A stretch of 15,023 nt of DNA, taken from positions 1-15,023 of the forward strand of contig CAMZLX010000194.1 of NCBI GenBank assembly GCA_947311795.1, given 5' to 3'. The notes beneath the pieces were generated by a model. It saw only the letters and a program-made list of their open reading frames with translations. It was not told the origin of the DNA and ran no database searches. The translations under genes and the position numbers were made by a program. Every line of letters starts with the position of its first letter. The first letter of the stretch is position 1. Shown piece by piece: positions 12,994 to 15,023 of this stretch. This stretch comes from an uncultured Zetaproteobacteria bacterium (GTDB lineage Bacteria; Pseudomonadota; Zetaproteobacteria; Mariprofundales; Mariprofundaceae).

Positions 12994-13713
12994 TTAGTTT
13001 GATTCCGCATTGTGATACACTTTTTGCACATCATCACAATCGTTTAAAGCTGCAACAAGCCCGTTAAAGTCTTCCACATCATCCCCTGAAATAGCGCACA
13101 AATTTTGCGGCTCGTATGAAATATCATCCATTTCAAACGTAATGTCTGGAAATGCTGCGGCTAACGCATCTTTGGCCTTGCCATACTCGGTATTGGGCGC
13201 AAGAACCGTCATCATACCATCTTCAAGCTCAATATCTTGCACATCCACATCTGCCATCATCAACGCTTCCAACACGGCTTCTTCATCATCACCTTTGAAG
13301 ACAAACACGGCAACATGGTCAAACATATGTGCTACAGCGCCTGGGCCACCAAGCTTGGCATTGTTTTTAGTAAAACATTGGCGAACATCAGCAAAAGTAC
13401 GGTTCGGGTTATCTGTCAAACAATCCACAATCACCATGCATCCACCAGCACCAAAACCTTCGTAGCGTGCAGGTTGAAAGTCTTCACCCGCCCCGCCTTC
13501 GGCTTTGTCCAAAGCATTCTTAATCACATGCGCAGGCACTTGGTCTTTCTTGGCATTATCAATCAATCGGCGAAGGGATAAGTTGCCATCAGGGTCAATG
13601 CCACCACTTTTGGCACACACATAAATTTCACGACCATATTTGGAATAAATCTTGGTCTTCATGCCAGCGGTTTTCGCCATATCTTCTTTTTTATTCTGGT
13701 ATGCTCTTCCCAT
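12994..13713 (-). CDS. YebC/TACO1 family protein, YeeN-type
   Basis: The 239-residue protein matches the YebC family. It opens MGRAYQNKK followed by K-T-K-I-Y-S-K-Y-G-R-E-I-Y-V, the start of the YeeN branch rather than the M-A-G-H-S-K-W of classical YebC. Further blocks are S-L-R-R-L-I-D-N-A-K, Y-E-G-F-G-A-G-G, D-N-P-N-R-T, G-G-P-G-A-V-A-H-M-F, and a D/E-rich end. Family members were first named transcription regulators (PmpR). Later work on relatives such as mitochondrial TACO1 points to a role in translation of difficult proline-rich stretches. AAGGTGAG (13726-13719), five bases from the ATG, supports the start. It follows mutS on the same strand after 40 bases, so co-transcription is possible. 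Its stop is three bases from the stop of the convergent beta-barrel gene. Confidence 0.93.
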   Translation of the reverse strand: MGRAYQNKKEDMAKTAGMKTKIYSKYGREIYVCAKSGGIDPDGNLSLRRLIDNAKKDQVPAHVIKNALDKAEGGAGEDFQPARYEGFGAGGCMVIVDCLTDNPNRTFADVRQCFTKNNAKLGGPGAVAHMFDHVAVFVFKGDDEEAVLEALMMADVDVQDIELEDGMMTVLAPNTEYGKAKDALAAAFPDITFEMDDISYEPQNLCAISGDDVEDFNGLVAALNDCDDVQKVYHNAESN

Positions 13714-13753
13714 CGTTTCTCACCTTGTTTGACTAATATTTAGCCAACCCTAA

Positions 13754-15023
13754 TTAGTTTAGTTTTTTCTTCAATTCATCCAAAAATGTCAACGCATCAA
13801 GCGGACGCATACTATTAACATCCGCTTCCTCAATCATCCTTTCCACTTCTTCCAAGCGCTTCAGACCTTGCTCTTGTTTGCGTTTTTCAGCTTCTGCAAA
13901 CAAACCCAGTTGTGTTTTCCCCGACTCCGATTGAAGTTGTGAATCATGTTCCAACCTATACAAATGCTCGCGAGCCGACTTCACAACATCGGTGGGCAAA
14001 CCTGCAAGTTGTGCCACAGCAATACCGTATGACCTGTCTGCGGCATCTTCCACCACCTGATGCATAAAAATCACCTCACCCTTCCATTCGCGCACGGTCA
14101 CAGAGGCGTTAAAAGCACTGTGATGCGTTTCAGGTAAATCGGTAAGCTCATGGTAATGCGTGGCAAACAAGGTCAACACATCTTTGGCATCAATCAACCG
14201 CTCAGCCACTGCCCATGCAATCGCCAAACCATCCCAAGTGCTCGTGCCGCGTCCAATTTCATCGACAATCACCAAAGACTTCGGTTCAAGATGATTAAGA
14301 ATGGCTGCAGTTTCCATCATTTCCACCATAAAAGTTGAGCGACCTGATGTCAGCTCATCGCCTGCACCCACGCGGGTAAACAGTCGTTTAGTAAGTGGAA
14401 TTCGCGCCGCTTCCGCAGGCACGAAACAACCCACATGTGCCAACCACACAATCCATGCCACTTGCCGCATATATGTTGATTTCCCGCCCATATTTGGGCC
14501 CGTGAGCAACATAAACTGCCGCTTTTTCATGTCCATGTGTGTGTCGTTGGCAACAAAGGGGGCATCATCCAAGAATCGCTCCACCACAGGATGGCGACCA
14601 CCTTCAATTTTAAGCATTTTACCTTGATGGAGTTCAGGGCAAACATATTGATGGCTGACTGCCAAGTCAGCAAAGCAAGTCAAAACATCCAAACTCGCCA
14701 CAGCCATGGCAGCCGATTGAATTAACGCTGTTTTGCTGGTGATGTGCTGTTGAAGCTCTGCTACCAAAGTTTCTTCACGTTGCATGGCGGCATCTTTCGC
14801 ACCCAAGATTTCAGCTTCAAATGTGTGCAATTCATCGGTAATAAATCGCTCGGCATTAACCAAGGTTTGTTTGCGCACATATTCAGGGGGTGCAGAAACC
14901 GCTTGGGCTTTGGATATTTCGATAAAATAACCAAACACCTTATTATATTTCACCCGCAAGTTGGCAAGCCCTGTGCGTTCTCGTTCTTTGGCTTCATAAT
15001 CTTTCAGCCAGTCATCAGCATCA
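13754..15023 (-). CDS. mutS: DNA mismatch repair protein MutS, C-terminal half (runs off the edge)
   Basis: About 422 residues are visible; the N-terminal mismatch-binding part lies beyond the right edge, where the frame is still open (it reads E-R-E-R-T-G-L-A-N-L before R-V-K-Y-N). The visible part holds the end of the clamp/lever region (F-G-Y-F-I-E-I-S-K-A) and the ABC-type ATPase: Walker A G-P-N-M-G-G-K-S (14500-14477), signature R-S-T-F-M-V-E-M, Walker B D-E-I-G-R-G-T-S-T-W-D-G, and A-T-H-Y-H-E-L. The tail has a helical linker ending D-E-L-K-K-K-L-N. MutS binds mispaired bases and, with ATP and MutL, starts repair. A TTG at 14959 could look like a start but is an internal Leu codon. YebC lies 40 bases downstream of its stop on the same strand. 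Confidence 0.97.
   Translation of the reverse strand, partial: DADDWLKDYEAKERERTGLANLRVKYNKVFGYFIEISKAQAVSAPPEYVRKQTLVNAERFITDELHTFEAEILGAKDAAMQREETLVAELQQHITSKTALIQSAAMAVASLDVLTCFADLAVSHQYVCPELHQGKMLKIEGGRHPVVERFLDDAPFVANDTHMDMKKRQFMLLTGPNMGGKSTYMRQVAWIVWLAHVGCFVPAEAARIPLTKRLFTRVGAGDELTSGRSTFMVEMMETAAILNHLEPKSLVIVDEIGRGTSTWDGLAIAWAVAERLIDAKDVLTLFATHYHELTDLPETHHSAFNASVTVREWKGEVIFMHQVVEDAADRSYGIAVAQLAGLPTDVVKSAREHLYRLEHDSQLQSESGKTQLGLFAEAEKRKQEQGLKRLEEVERMIEEADVNSMRPLDALTFLDELKKKLN

Noticed and set aside
14957..14959. TTG as the mutS start codon
   Set aside because: The frame stays open to the window edge and reads E-R-E-R-T-G-L-A-N upstream, which is MutS sequence; the gene is simply cut by the edge.
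1..15023. Search for CRISPR arrays, tRNA or rRNA genes, insertion sequences, phage genes or a toxin-antitoxin pair
   Set aside because: No regularly spaced direct repeats, tRNA-like sequence, transposase or phage protein, or paired small toxin and antitoxin genes were seen.

Overview
The window is compact, moderately AT-rich bacterial chromosome with 18 protein-coding genes on both strands and no gap over about 160 bases. HslR, ApaG, DUF2782, DUF6164, the YeeN-type YebC protein and MutS together point to a Gram-negative proteobacterium. A delta-class carbonic anhydrase beside FlbD-like sigma-54 control would suit a Zetaproteobacterium or a marine autotrophic relative. That placement is inference from gene content, not proof. 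No tRNA, rRNA, CRISPR array, insertion sequence or prophage gene was seen.

Left part (1-2220, + strand): an exported DUF3047 protein; a two-hairpin palindromic repeat (684-763); the ribosome-associated heat-shock protein HslR; and an exported delta-class carbonic anhydrase closed by a strong intrinsic terminator. The repeat may supply the -35 hexamer of the hslR promoter.

Centre (2265-8612, + strand): a regulatory block. An NtrC-type response regulator with an intact phosphorylation site comes first. A good sigma-54 promoter candidate follows, then an exported TPR-like protein, a second sigma-54 activator with a degenerate receiver and a FlbD/FlrC-like C-terminus, and a small charged protein that resembles the FlbD partner FliX in placement and helical pattern. 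This reads as a two-step sigma-54 cascade, possibly for flagellar or other surface-structure genes. A ParM-like actin ATPase follows with no visible plasmid partner gene.

Right part: a tight minus-strand operon, mscS-family channel, DUF6164 and apaG (10431-8613), faces a plus-strand operon across overlapping divergent promoters at about 10466-10494. The plus-strand operon holds a small unknown gene, a Rieske ferredoxin, a Dabb-family barrel, a DUF2782 protein and a ThiE/TenI-like protein, followed by an outer-membrane beta-barrel protein. Two minus-strand genes close the window: a YebC-family protein and the C-terminal half of mutS, which runs off the right edge.

The most unusual points are the sigma-54 block with its possible FlbD-FliX pair, two promoters that would give nearly leaderless mRNAs, the lone chromosomal ParM-like actin, the bacterial delta carbonic anhydrase, and a ThiE-like protein lacking key substrate residues.
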